From Bathynomus jamesi (Eukaryota; Arthropoda; Malacostraca; Isopoda; Cirolanidae): a DNA stretch of 64,000 nt. The stretch lies in the NCBI GenBank assembly GCA_023014485.1, contig JAJOZX010000880.1, positions 815,501 to 879,500 of the forward strand, in the 5' to 3' direction. The position numbers and the translations under genes were made by a program. Below, piece by piece: positions 31,927 through 43,215 of the stretch. Below the pieces are notes generated by a model, which searched no databases, was not told the DNA's origin, and saw only the letters and a list, made by a program, of their open reading frames with translations. How positions within the stretch are numbered: position 1 is the stretch's first letter; each line of letters opens with the position of its first letter.

Positions 31927-34357
31927 ATGTACCACAATTTTTCCCCCCTCCCCGCGGGCGGTTTTTCTGGGGTGGATCGCTCGCGGGCTCCTGCCTCCAT
32001 GTGGCGAGGGGGGTCAGCCGTGGATGGGGGCCCTGCCGGGTCCCCCGCCCGATTGCGAAGTGGACTTTTAGCATACCCTGCTATCCTACAGCCCCCTCTT
32101 TCCTGTCTTCCCCTCTTTCCTGTCTTCCCCTCTTTCCTGTCTTCCCCTCTTTACCCTCTTCCTTGCCCCCTCTGTTTTTTCTGCTTTCTTTGTTCACTTT
32201 GCGCGCCCCGTGGGCTGCCGGGGCTGGTCGCTGGGGGTCTCGCTCCCATGGCTGGGGCTGGACTAAGTTGGCTGGTAGGGTGCCCAGGCCTGGGACCCTG
32301 GGGGGCCTTGGTCTTTGCTGCCAGCGGGGGAGAACTTTCGACGCTGCAGCCCTCGCCCACCCCGTCTGCTCTTCTTGCCGACACCTCCTCTCCCTCTCTT
32401 CCCCAGGCTCGTGGCGCCGCTGCCCGACCCCCGCCAGTGGCGGATGGACCTGCAGTGGACCCCCCGACCCCTGGATCCCCCCATATTCCATGTCCCAATA
32501 GGGACCCACCTGCTTTTTCGCCCTCAGGTGGGAAGCCCGCGGCCCCGGTCGCCTCCCACTCCGGTCGGGCCTCATCGCCCCCAGCCCCCTCGGCCCCTGG
32601 GGGTCGTGGGATCCGACGTCGCCGTCCGCCTTTCTCGTCTCCCCATCCCCTCGAAGTACCGGTGGTGTTTGGCCCGACGTCTTCGCTCGGCCTTAGGACG
32701 GTGGACAAGTTCCTCATCCTCCGCCCCTCCTCCTCCAAGCCCCTCCCCACTAACCATGAACGCCTCTTTCGAGCGATCCATGGGGTAACGGGGATGGCTC
32801 GTTTTGACCTTCGGCCTCAGAGGGATGGCTCCATTCTGATAAGGTCGCATTCCTCTGTTGAAACCTCCTCTCTGCTCGCTATCCCCAATGTCCTGGGCTG
32901 CGGGATTATGGTGTCCCCCCACCCCCGCCTCAATCAGTGCCAGGGCACAATTTACGCTGCTCGTCTTCTACCCATCCCGGTGGAAGACCTCTAGATTGAC
33001 CTCGCCTCCCAGGGTGTTGTGAGGGTGTACCGCTTTCCCGACAGATCGCGATCCCCAACCGCCCCTTCTCCTCGCCTGCTCCTCACTTTCGACTCACTGG
33101 TGCCCCCCGTTTCGGTATTCTGGGGCTTTGGTGAGAGACGAGCGTGCGAATTCTCAGTACGACCATACGTGCCAGATCCTACGCGCTGTTTCAGTGCAAT
33201 AGGTTTGGCCACGTGAGCAGCTCCTGCCGTCAGCCGGCCCCGTTGTGTGTCCGTTGCGGCGGCCCTCCCACCCCTTGCCCTGTACTGCTCCGCCTTCCTG
33301 CACCAACTGCCATGGACCACACCCTGCTTCATCCCGCTCTTGCCCATCCTTCCTCTTTGAAAGGGAGGTTCGGGCCCTCTGTTCATCAGAGTTTCTCAGC
33401 GCTCGGGAGGCGCGGGACCGGTTGCGTGGCTGCGAGGCCCGGCGTGGTGCCTCGTACGCCGAGGCTCTCCGTTCTCGGACCCCGTCCTCACCGGCGGTTC
33501 CCAACGCGCCTACACCCACCATGTCCGCTACTCCAAGTCCATCCTCTGCCGCCAAGCGGACTCCTACCGCGGCTCCCCGTACTACCAGCGCGTCCCCACG
33601 TGCTCCCCCCGCGAACGCCGATGCTTCGTCGGCAACCCCCCCTGCCCCTTCTACGCCCTCTCCACCGGCGCCTTCGGCCACCCCCATTCCGGATCGTGAC
33701 CCGCCGTCACCCATGCGGGCCGCACGACGGAGGGGTAGGGGCCGCAAGCGCCGCGCCAGTGGTGACCCCGAAAGGTTCGAAGCCATAAGCCTCGCATCAC
33801 CTTCCTCCCAAACACAAACGCCCCCTTCGCCCTACCGCCCCGGTGTCCTCACCATCCCCACTGCGCAACCGTTATGCACGCTCCCCCCTGGGGTCCCGAC
33901 GGCCCTCGTGGTGGGGGCTGAGATACACCCCTCTCCGGCCCGGTCGATGGACCCACTGGAGGGGGAACTCGCCCGCCTGGTCGGCGTGGGTGGGACGTGC
34001 ACGCCCCCGCGCTTGACCCGCCCCATCTCTCTCCTCGACCTGCCAATGCCTCTGGGTGAGGTATTATTTTCCACTCCCCCTCGTAGTCCTGCCTCCCCCG
34101 CACCTCCGGTGAAGGGAGGGGCATTCTGGATACCTCTCACATCCCCTTCTCTGCATCGCTCTCCCCCGGACGTCCGGGAGACTCCTCTTCTGGAGGACTT
34201 GCCGGCGTCTGGTTCCACATCGCCCCCTCATCGGGGTGACCCTCGCCTTCGCCCTCGTTCGGCGTCCCTCGCTGAACTCCGGGGCTTTCCGATTCCCTCT
34301 TTAATCTCGGGCTGCCCGATCGGCCCACACCCACCCCATAACCATCCTTTACACTGA
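31927..34357 (+). pseudogene. I-group LINE ORF1 (gag-like, CCHC knuckles)
   Basis: The open frame from 31927 to 32994 is Pro/Ser/Ala-rich and then carries an RRM-like region (VDKFLILRPSSSKPLP, HERLFRAIHGVTGMARFDLR, ILIRSHSSVETSSLL, RLNQCQGTIYAARLLPI). A TAG at 32992-32994 interrupts it; the protein continues IDLASQGVVRVYRFPDRS. After frame changes come the zinc knuckles CFQCNRFGHVSSSCR, CVRCGG and CTNCHGPHPASSRSCP (33190-33350). The frame 33245-34357 then runs through a Pro/Ala/Thr-rich tail. The true start is uncertain: the first ~100 residues may be 5' UTR. Likely role: RNA-binding nucleocapsid-like protein of the LINE. Confidence 0.5.
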
Positions 34358-37300
34358 CTTTCCTACCCCTCCCTATACCTCGCTCCTGCAGTGGAACATC
34401 CGCGGGCTCCTGGTAGGCCTCGAGAGTCTCTCCTCTCTCCTGGCCTCCAGGTGTCCGGTGTGTTTCTGCCTTCAGGAGACGATTCTGGGATCCCGTTCCC
34501 TCCCTCGAGTGTCCGGTTACTGCGGGCTCCCTTCCCTGCCTCTCGATGGGGCAGGGAGGGGGGGCGCTGCGGTCTTCGTGCACCGCTCCGTCCCTTTCCA
34601 CCCCCTCCCGCTCCGTACAGTCCTGCAAGCTGTGGCCGTGCGCCTTTCCTTGGGGCGCCAGCTCACGGTCTGCTCTCTTTACCTCTCCCCTAACGTACGC
34701 CCTCCACCCGATTCTCTCTGTGACCTAATTCTTCAGCTTCCCCGCCCTTTCCTGATTCTCGGGGACTTCAACAGTCGGGACCCAGCCTGGGGGGACGTTT
34801 GCTCCACCTTTCTCTCTGGGACCCTTCTCTCCCTTATGGACGAGCTCGAGTTCACCTTTCTGAACGATGGCTCCCCAACCTGCCTTCACTCGGCCCACGA
34901 CAGTTTCACCTGTATCGACCTTTCCCTGGTTTCCCTCAAAATCGTGATGGAATTCACCTGGGAGGTCCTGCCGGATTCTTCCGGCAGTGACCATTTCCCA
35001 GTGTGTCTTACCCCGACCCATCTCCTCCCCGCCACCTCTGTTCGCCCGAGCAGACTGGGCCTCATACGCGAGGGGCACGGTGATCTTGCCATCAATTCCT
35101 GCCTTTCCCTCCGTCAGTGAGGCCCTCGCCTTCCTCGAGAGTAAGATCCTCTCGGCTGCCGCCAGTTGCATCCCCCGTACCTCTGGCTCCCCCAGGCCGC
35201 GAAGCGTCCCATGGTGGACCCCAGAGTGCTCCCATGCCGTTCAGGAGCGGCGCCGTGCCGGCCGCCGCTTCTACCAGACCCACCAGCTGGAGCACAAGAT
35301 CGAGTTTCAGCGCCTGAAGGCAGTGGCCCGTCGGGTCCTGAAACTGGCCTGGTGTACCTCCTGGCGGAGTTACGTGTCCGGGATCTCCTCCACGACTGCC
35401 CCCTCGACTGTTTGGCGCAATGTGCGTAGCTTTGAGGGGACCCGGGTCCCCCCTCGACCCCCGGTGCTTCGGGTCGGGGACGACGAGTTCGTCTCCGATC
35501 CGGAGGCCGTCGCGAGCGCACTCGCTGCGCACTTCGCAGCCATCTCCAGTTCCGATTCCCCCCATTCCCGCCGCGACCCGCCGGATTTTCCACCTCATAG
35601 GGATGACCCCTATAATCACCTCTTCCGCATGATGGAGCTTCAGGAGGCCCTCCGCCCCCGACGCTCCTCCGCACCCGGCCCCGATAATATCCCCTATGAC
35701 TTGTTACGGCACCTCCATCCCTCTGCTCTCAGCTTTGTACTGGACCTCTATAACCGGATTTGGTTGGAGGGTTCATTCCCGGATTGGTGGCATGAGTCCA
35801 TCGTCGTCCCCATCCCGAAGCCTGATAAAGACCCCTCACTCCCGTCGAACTATCGCCCCATTTCCCTGACATGCTGCGCCTGCAAGGTTATGGAGGCGAT
35901 GGTCGCCTCGCGGCTGTCTCTTACTCTGGAGGCGAGTGACCAATACCCTGCTACCCAGGCTGGTTTCCGGCGGTTCCGGTCTACCACCGACCCCCTCCTC
36001 CTCCTTAGCCACGACGTGCAGGAGGCTTTCTCCCGGCGTCACTTTGTACTTGCCGTCTTTTTCGACCTCCAGAAGGCCTACGATACTACTCGGCGGAGCG
36101 CGGTCTTTGACTGCTTACGCTCCCTGGGTTTCGTAGGCTTTCTCCCCTCCTTTATTTATAACTTCTTGTCCGCCCGTTCTTTCCGCGTCCGCATCGGTTC
36201 TACCCTCTCTGACCACTTTCCGTTGGAGGAGGGTGTCCCTCAGGGTAGTGTCCTTAGCGTCCTGTGTTTCTCACTAGTGATGAACACAGTCGCTACGGTC
36301 CTGCCTACTTCCGTTCGTAGCTCCCTCTATGCCGATGACCTGGCTATCTATTGCTCTGGCCGCCTCCCGTCTTTGGCTGAACGTCGACTCCAGCTAGCCA
36401 TCAACGCGGTGGTTCGCTGGGCGTCCTCGGTTGGCTATGCTTTCTCACCCTCTAAGTCTTCCAGTATGCTTTTCCGTCCTCGGCGCCTCCGTCTGTCGCA
36501 TACCTTCGCCCTTACCCTTGCCGGCACTCCTTTTCCCCTCGTCCCATCCGTTTGATTCCTGGGTATGACCCTCGACGAATTTTTCGGTTGGGTTCCACAC
36601 CTTAGGCGGTTGCGGCAATCATCTCGCCGCACCCTCTCCCTTTTGAGTCACCTGTCCCACATGACCTGGGGGGCGGACAGGCGTACTCTGCTGCGCCTGT
36701 ACACCTCCCTGGTGCAATCCCGCATCGACTACGGCTGTGTGGTCTACAGCTCCGCCTCCTCTCCAGCACTCCATATGCTGGATCCTCTTCTCCACCGTGG
36801 CCTTCGCCTGGCGTCGGGTGCCTTCTGCTCGTCCCCTGTCGCTAGTCTTCAGGTGGACTGCGGACACCCCCCCCCTGCCCCTTCGCCGGGGCCTTCTCAT
36901 GGCGAAGTGTTACCTTCGCATCTGCCGCCTCCCGAGGTCCCTACTCTTCTCCGCGATCTCCCAGGCGCTTCCCCGGCCTGACACGTGGCATTTCGCTGCC
37001 TCCCTGGCCGACGTCTTTTCGTCCCTGGGGATCCCCCCACCCTCTATTCTGCCGTTCTCCTCCGTTCTCCTTCGACCTGTCGCCCCCCTGGCTGACCACC
37101 CCTATCTGCCGCTGCCAGGCGCTCGGTGGCCTGCGTAAGGAGTCTCCTCCTACCGTCCTCCGGTCTTCTTTTCTGGCCCATCTTCCCGTACACTCGGACG
37201 ATGTTCCCGTCTACACCGACGGCTCGCGCTCCCCTGCAGGTGTCGCGGCCGCCGTCTTTCCGTCGCTGTCACCTACCTCCCGGGGTATCCCCCTGCCGGT

Positions 37301-38175
37301 TCAGGCCTCCATCTTTTCCGCGGAGCTCTTTGCCCTTCTGGAAGCCCTCTGTCTGGTATCGGGTTTTTTCGCGGTCTTCCTGTACCATCTTTTTGGACTC
37401 GCTGAGCGCCCTTCAAGCGCTCGAGTGCTATAATTCCCCGGACCCCCTCGTACGCATTATTCAACAGGAGTACCATGTCCTGCACACCATTCACCGGATC
37501 CGGGTCACCTTCTGCTGGGTTCCTGCCCATGTCGGTGTTTCCGGTAATGAGGCGGCTGACCGCACAGCCCGGTCCGCCGCCTCGATGCCTCCCCTCCCCC
37601 GCCCGCTCCCCTTCTCTGACTATGTGCAGGTCTTTCAGTCCCTCTACGACCGCATATGGCAGCAGTCCTGGGACGATGCCACTGGAAATAAACTCTGGTC
37701 CATCCACCCCCGCCTGTCATATTGGGCGTCCTCTTTCCACCGCTCCCGACACAAAGAGGTCGTCCTTGCGCGGCTTCGCATCGGCCATACGCGCCTCACG
37801 CACGGCTATCTTATGTCCCGGCAGGAGGCTCCTTGTTGCGCCTCCTGCCAGTCGCCCCTCACCGTCTTTCACATCCTTGTGGAATGCCCCACCCTGTCGT
37901 CAGTACGTCGTCGCGCCTTCCCGTTCCTCTCTGATTTCCCCCTCCCCGATCGTTTACGTCTTATGCTCGCTGAGAGCCCTCTCTTCTCGCTTGACCGTCT
38001 TTTCCTTTTCCTCTCCCAATCTCGCCTCCTCTCTGAGCTTTAGGTGACTTCTCACCCGTCGTCCGCGGTCCTCCCACTTCTAGTGCCTTTCCCCCGTCTC
38101 CGTTTCTCTTTCTCATATTCTGCTTCACCATGATATCCGCTAGCGTCTAGCGGGAAATGGCGGTAAACCCCCCCC
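31930..38175 (+). mobile_element. GC-rich I-group LINE (endonuclease, RT, RNase H)
   Basis: A ~6.2-kb two-ORF non-LTR element with visibly far higher GC than its surroundings. ORF1 is a proline-rich gag-like protein with CCHC knuckles. ORF2 has endonuclease, RT, RNase H and a C-terminal zinc-knuckle region. An RNase H domain places it near the I/LOA/Nimb group. 5' end: the GC-rich block begins near 31945. 3' end: about 38175, before AAAATTTTCC. No clear TSD. A 17-bp unit CCCCTCTTTCCTGTCTT is repeated about three times at 32092-32150. Confidence 0.5.
34370..38043 (+). pseudogene. I-group LINE ORF2 (EN-RT-RNase H)
   Basis: Endonuclease 34385-35080: LLQWNIRGL, VCFCLQETI, GRGGAAVFVH, ILGDFNSRDPAWGD, GSDHFPV. 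After a frameshift near 35060, the RT runs 35060-36555: SAPGPDNIPYDLL, SNYRPISLTCCACKVMEAMV, AGFRRFRSTTD, FFDLQKAYDTT, EEGVPQGSVLSVLCFSL, SLYADDLAIY (catalytic pair intact). A TGA at 36553 interrupts FLGMTLDEFF. RNase H 37190-37600: VYTDGSRSPAGVAAA, IFSAELFALLEAL, FLDSLSALQAL, WVPAHVGVSGNEAADRTA. A C-terminal HILVECPTL region follows to the stop at about 38043. At least four frame breaks, but motifs are well kept, so this is a relatively young insertion. Confidence 0.5.
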
Positions 38176-38193
38176 AAAATTTTCCTAAAAGGT

Positions 38194-38471
38194 AGCCTTT
38201 GGTTAGCTTCCGCCTGAATTGTTCATTCTGACGAAGGTCAAGCTTTTCACTCTACCTTAGACCTTCAGTTTAACGTGGAATCCAAATCATGCCTCATCAG
38301 CCCAGTGTCTTAACCATGAGGCCACCTAGGGTACCCATTTATCTACTAACCACTTTATTGTATGGAAGGATGAACAGCTGGGTTTTACTGCATGCTGGCT
38401 GCTGTTGGGTCTCAAACCTGGGGCTGATGGATTCATAGTCAGTGACACTAACCACTACACCACTGAGGCGA
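38194..38471 (-). mobile_element. dimeric tRNA-type SINE, copy A
   Basis: Read on the minus strand, the head is a tRNA-like module with A box TGGTGTAGTGG and B box GGTTTGAGACC (inverse of 38408-38418). A second tRNA-like module has TGGCCTCATGG and GATTTGGATTCC. The body ends ...CAGGCGGAAGCTAACCAAAG at 38194. A second copy with the same ends lies at 39631-39917. It abuts the 3' end of the GC-rich LINE. Confidence 0.5.
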
Positions 38472-38484
38472 GGTGGTAGTAACA

Positions 38485-38615
38485 ATCCTACACTGTGTAG
38501 CTACCCAATAGCATCACTGAAAATGTCTATTTGGAGGTTTTGACTTCCATCAAATGCTTCTATCCACTGCTCTGTAACCAGACCAGACTAACACCACCTA
38601 CTACATTTATATTTA
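38485..38615. repeat. short repeat shared with 31700-31870
   Basis: Diverged second copy of the unit described at 31700-31870; see there. Confidence 0.5.
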
Positions 38616-38819
38616 AAGGGATATAAATTTTGTGTGTATGAGTAGTGCAGCAGCAGAAGGGGACAAGTGATAAAATTAGCCTAATGTGTTTTCTGTTTGA
38701 AAAGAACTTATTCTGCCCTTCATTACCTCCAATTGGCAGATATTTTGTGACTGGAAACAGTGTTTCTAGTGACAAAAGGGACACTAAATAAAAATGCATT
38801 CCAGTTTACCCACCTTCTA

Positions 38820-39320
38820 TTGCAAATTTATGCTACTAAAGTGCCTATTGAATCTGTTGAGCATATTTACCGAAGTGCTTGTCACAGCTCCTGCCAGAAA
38901 GGTTATTCCACCTCTTGACTATTTGTAGGTGAAAAAGCCCTTTCCAGTGTTAGTCTCTTTTGCTCCTTATTTTAAAACTTGTTTCTTCTACTATTCCAAT
39001 CATCAAGGTTGGAAAAGTTAGTATTTTACACTGTTAAATCTGTTTAAAATTTTGAATACTCAAATTAATTTGCCTCCAAATGCTGAGTTTTAAGCATATA
39101 CAAATTCAGCTCTTTGGGTCTGTCTTTTTATGGTTTACCATGTAATGTTGGGATAAGCTGTTGTGTGGCAGTTAACTCTCTTCAACAATTTCTGTGTATA
39201 TCCTTACTAATAATATAGGGTGACCAAATCTGTACAGTATATCCTAAATGAGGTATAACAAGTGATTTATATAATGACAAAACACTATCTATCTTTAGAT
39301 GTATATTTAAAACTGTGATA
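38820..39320 (-). pseudogene. CR1-like RT C-terminal fragment
   Basis: The minus strand reads DSVLSLYKSLVIPHLGYTVQ IWSPYI (39300-39200), then RPKELNLYMLKTQHLEANLF KILN (about 39120-39040) and IVKRWNNLSGRSC (about 38930). This is the conserved tail after the RT palm in CR1/L2 LINEs (LYKSLVRPHLEY, LNLYSLE.RRLRGDLI, WN.LP). Several stops. No ends found; 38620-38815 has no recognised content. Confidence 0.5.
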
Positions 39321-39332
39321 TATATATATATA

Positions 39333-39609
39333 TTTTTTTTTTTTTTAAGTTCGGGAAGAACCGATTTGCCTCTATTTAAAAGGGCATATCTCAGCGGAAA
39401 AACAAAGAAAAAGTGAGAGGAAAGACAGAGGAAAAAGAAAGGGTGGAGGGGACAGTCGAAGTGGAAAAAGACCAAGGACTGCAGGGTCGAGCCCCATCAT
39501 CCTTGGGTGCTAGGGCCGGGAGGGCGCACGTGAAACCTCCAGGAACAAGCACGTACAAACGAGCACAAAGAGCACTCAAGAGCACGAGCTTAGAACCCCC
39601 TTGCGGGGA
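39333..39609 (-). mobile_element. short poly(A) retroposon flanked by (TA)n, copy 2
   Basis: Inverted copy of the unit at 9040-9308: here the T run (39333-39346) marks the A-tail and CCCCCTTGCGGGG the other end at 39609. Flanked by TA repeats on both sides (39319-39332, 39610-39630), like copy 1. Sequence identity looks high, with one small extra segment (GAGCACAAAGAGCACTCAA). Confidence 0.5.
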
Positions 39610-39630
39610 TATATATATATATATATATAT

Positions 39631-39917
39631 AGCCTTTGGTTAACTTCCACCGAAATTGTTCATTCTAACGAAGGTCAAGCTTTTCACTCCACCTTAGACC
39701 TATAGTTTAATGTGGAATCTGAACCACACCCCACTCGCAACCCACTGTCTTAACCACTAGGCCACCCAGGGTACCTATTTATTTACCAACTACTTTCTTT
39801 ATTGTGTGGAAGGATGAACAGCTGGGTTTTGCTGCGAGCTGGCTGCCATCACTGGGTGTTGAACTTGGGGCTGATGGATTTGTAGTCAGTGATGCTAACT
39901 ACTACACCACTGAGGCA
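39631..39917 (-). mobile_element. dimeric tRNA-type SINE, copy B
   Basis: It shares both ends and the two tRNA-like modules with copy A. The second-module B box is nearer consensus here (GGTTCAGATTCC, inverse of 39719-39730), while the first module has decayed (CAAGTTCAACACC). It starts directly after the TA repeat that bounds the poly(A) retroposon. Confidence 0.5.
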
Positions 39918-39930
39918 CATAAAATATATA

Positions 39931-40259
39931 CAGTAGACTCGCAACTTACGCAGATTTTTCTTATGTGGTTTCAACTATACGTGGGTTATAATTTTACAAT
40001 TTTGGTGCTTTAAGGCAGCGTACACAGTACACACGTCTCACCTTCATCCACATTCGCAATGCCATGGAGGATGGCACTAACAAGAGTGTTATGGCATGCT
40101 GGAAGGAATTCAACATTGCCAATTGCATCACTTTTGTGTTATAGGTATGTTATACGTATAACAGAGTTACAATATATAGTGATTTAGGGGCTTTTTTTTT
40201 TGTTTTTGGCCTTATGCGGGGTCCCAGGAATGTAACCCCCGCGTAAGTTGCGAGTCTGC
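39931..40259. mobile_element. pogo/Tigger-type MITE, 329 bp
   Basis: The ends CAGTAGACTCGCAACTTACG and inverse (GCGTAAGTTGCGAGTCTGC) are flanked by TA (39929-39930, 40260-40261). A residual reading AMEDGTNKSVMACWKEFNIA NCI (about 40060-40140) matches Tigger transposase C-terminal text, showing descent from an autonomous element. Confidence 0.5.
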
Positions 40260-40423
40260 TATATCTATATATTAAAAATTATGAGAAATAAAACCTAAAC
40301 CTAATATGGGCATTTTATAAACTTTATCATTCATAAGTGAACATTTTTTGAGAACTTTAAATCCTTTGTAATTTGTGACAATAACCACAATCTTTTTCCT
40401 CAAAGGCTTTGTTTAACCCATGA

Positions 40424-40874
40424 CAGGTATCCCTCATTAATTAGCAATTCATGTTAGTGAGGTTTTAATTTATCCCATTTTTTGTAAATTAATGAAAGTT
40501 TTATAAGTTAGCAAGTTCTCATTTGAATTTCCCCATGTGCTGATAGATGGTAGGGCCCACTCATTGCCCACATGCTCTCTCCTAGTGTCAGTCTGTGTTT
40601 ACCCTCAGCCAGATGGCATATTCTCATGAGTAAGCTTAATTTTCTCTTTTGTGCATTGTATTGTTACTTTTTTATAATAAATTATTAATTGCAAAAAGGG
40701 AAGTGTATCTGTAAGAAAAAATACTTAAAACATGGGTTTTGGGTAAAATCTAGGGTAAATTTTTGTGTGACACCAAATGTAACTCAATTTTTACCAGAAG
40801 TTAAGTTCTTAAGTTAATAATTTTGAAAGTTGGTGTTTTTGAATGCATCCTCATTAACTTATGAGGGATACCAG
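40424..40874. mobile_element. pogo/Tigger-type MITE, 451 bp
   Basis: The ends CAGGTATCCCTCATTAATTA and inverted CTGGTATCCCTCATAAGTTA are present; the right side abuts TA (40875-40876), the left GA (mutated TA). Non-coding interior. Confidence 0.5.
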
Positions 40875-41186
40875 TATTTCTCATAGTATAATAAAATGTA
40901 ATGTTTTGGTAACCTAAATGCATGACTTAACATTTATTTATGTTGAATTTTTTTTTTTATTGCAGGAATGAGGTGGCCAAAGGCAAATTCCCATAAAAAT
41001 GCCCCTCCCATCAGTGTTGGGAACCCTTCCCCCCCTTTTCTTTAAATGCCTAGCCCAACTATTTTTGTTTTTTCTAAAATACCTACATAATAGTGAGGAA
41101 AACTTTTTCAAAATGTTATTAAATAATAAAATCACCAATTTTTTGTACAAGCTAAATTATGATTATGTAAGATGCTTATGCATCTA
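40875..41186. other. spacer without recognised content
   Basis: No coding similarity or repeat structure identified in these ~310 bases. Confidence 0.5.
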
Positions 41187-41190
41187 TTAA

Positions 41191-42241
41191 CCCTTTCACT
41201 CCGAGCCATGTAGATCTATGTTTTTTCTAGTAAAAATATTTATTTACTTATTGGCAACTAATTCGTCATTAATACAGTACTTGTAAACCTTCACTGAGTC
41301 TGAGATAGTTATATATTATTGGTACAAATATTTGTATACTCAGTAGCCCTTGAAGAGTTATGGCAGAGGGACGTAAAAATTTGGTGGGCCTACACAGGCA
41401 CAGAAAAGTGGTTCACGCACATGTTTGGTTAGTGACATAAATCGATTACTATGTGACAGTGATTTTGAGGAAAATAATAGTGACACTGGTAGTGACAGTA
41501 ATAGTGGCAGTAATGATATATTTGGTGATGAAAGTGACACTGAAAGTTCAGCAGTAGGGGTGCAACTTTATGGTGAAAAATGGAAATGGCATCAAGGAAT
41601 TTTTACTCCAAAAGATGTACATTTTGACAATTCACATGCAGGCATTATGGGTAATCTTGATCTGAATAATGAATCAAAAGAAGTAGAGTTCTTTGAGTTG
41701 TTTTTTTGTCAATAATCTTATGACTCATATTGTGACTGAAACAAATCAATACTGTGATCAGTTTAGGGAAAATGTTGGGCTCACACCACATTCCCCAGCG
41801 AATAAATGGAACCCTGTATGTGTAAATGAGTTATACATATTTCTTACCCTGACATTGTTGATGCCTCATATAAAAAAACATTCACTAAAAGAGTACTGGT
41901 CTAAGGACATGCTCCTAATTACACCAATATTTAGTCAGTTTATGAGTAGGGACTGGTATGAACTTTTGCTAAGATCTCTACATTTTGCAAACAATGATAG
42001 ACCTAATGCTACTGAGGACTGTTTGTATAAAATAAGATTTGTGTATGATGATGTGAAAGACAAGTGCCAACAGCTTTTTAGACCATTTCAAAAGTTAGTT
42101 ATTGATGAGTCCTTAGTGCTTTTCAAAAGTAGGTTAGCATTCAAACATGTAATTTTGAATTCTTTTTAAAATTACTGCATTTTTGTGCTTTTCATTAGGC
42201 AGAGGGAAAATATTTGGCCAGAGGGGACAGGAGTGAAAGGG
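41191..42241 (+). mobile_element. piggyBac-type element, internally deleted, TTAA TSD
   Basis: Perfect 12-bp TIRs CCCTTTCACTCC / GGAGTGAAAGGG are flanked by TTAA (41187-41190, 42242-42245). At 1,051 bp it is half the autonomous size; only the N-terminal half of the transposase remains. Confidence 0.5.
41425..42169 (+). pseudogene. piggyBac transposase N-terminal half
   Basis: An acidic Ser/Asp-rich N-terminus (FEENNSDTGSDSNSGSNDIF, WHQGIFTPKDVHFDNSHAGI) is followed, after a frameshift near 41705, by FFVNNLMTHIVTETNQYCDQ, WNPVCVNELYIFLTLTLLMP, YELLLRSLHFANNDRPNATE and the first catalytic Asp block KLVIDESLVLFKSRLAFKHV. The reading then stops; the second and third Asp and the cysteine ribbon are deleted. 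Confidence 0.5.
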
Positions 42242-42325
42242 TTAAGATGGAAGTTAAAACAGTTATTAGAGTCATGTTTTTTGATGAAGGGAGTATTGTA
42301 CAGTAGTCTTCTTGATCACTCCTTG

Positions 42326-42396
42326 CAAGGTTGGCAAAAACCCTAACTGGTTTTTTTGTTGGGTAGTTGGGTTTTTGCCGGGTTTTGCCAACCCTG
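42326..42396. mobile_element. 71-bp hAT micro-MITE
   Basis: It starts CAAGGTTGGCAAAAACCC and ends GGTTTTGCCAACCCTG, i.e. almost only TIRs. It is flanked by perfect 8-bp duplications ACTCCTTG (42318-42325, 42397-42404). The right TIR plus its flank (GTTTTTGCCAACCCTG, ACTCCTTGTATCTTAATTGC) is repeated in tandem to about 42475. Non-coding. Confidence 0.5.
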
Positions 42397-42708
42397 ACTC
42401 CTTGTATCTTAATTGCTCAATTTTTTGCTGGGTTTTTGCCAACCCTGACTCCTTGTATCTTAATTGCTCAATTTGAAAGTGCTTCATAGGGGATCATCCC
42501 CGATATCTTAACTCTGTGGCCCCAACCCATAAACTGCATCACACACACTGACACACAGGCATCTGCCTCCTCTCATTGCCTGTCAAATGGTATTTTATCA
42601 TTGGTATATGGTATTGTATACTGTATATCATATTTAGCATAATATTTCTGCCAAAATTAAAATCCTCTGTTCACTTAAATACAACTTAGTTGATAATGAT
42701 GAATTTAG

Positions 42709-43207
42709 TAGTGATGGGAACGATTAATCGGAATGAGAATCTGAAGAATCGAGCATTTTTCAGGAATCGGAATCGGAATCGAGAGAATTGTACCATGATT
42801 TCCGATTCTTAAAACAATTCTTTAACTTTTAATTGAACCAGTTTTGCAATGTAAACTTTAAAATTTAAATGAAAGAGGATAACAAATTTTATTTTTATTG
42901 TATTGTAGCTATACATTAAAACATGTATATCCATGATGTGTAATCAAGAAGATTAAAATGAATTGTTACAACTTACAGTTGATTTTTATTTTTAAACCAA
43001 TCTATTATAATTTATAATTTATATTACCATACTCATAATGTAAATAGTTAATCTTACCAGAGTAAAATATGACAATTTCCAGAAAAACAAGTATAGAATT
43101 ATATTTAAAAATATTGAGAATTGGAATCGGAATCGAGAATCGTATCGGAATCGAGACTTTTTAGTGGTATCGGAATCGTTAAAAATTTTGGTATCATCCC
43201 ATCACTA
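42709..43207. mobile_element. hAT MITE with GGAATCG subterminal repeats
   Basis: The TIRs TAGTGATGGGA / ATCCCATCACTA are flanked by perfect GAATTTAG duplications (42701-42708, 43208-43215). Multiple GGAATCG or GAATCGAG copies lie near both ends (42730-42785, 43118-43180), as hAT transposase-binding repeats often do. 499 bp, non-coding. Confidence 0.5.
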
Positions 43208-43215
43208 GAATTTAG

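Noticed and set aside
31900..38100. Many long antisense and overlapping frames in the GC-rich segment as genes
   Set aside because: High GC lowers stop frequency; only the plus-strand chain carries LINE domains in order (CCHC, EN, RT, RNase H).
42272..42487. Short minus frame with repeated IEQLRYKESGLAK as a repeat protein
   Set aside because: The repetition comes from the tandem duplication of the micro-MITE end and its flank.
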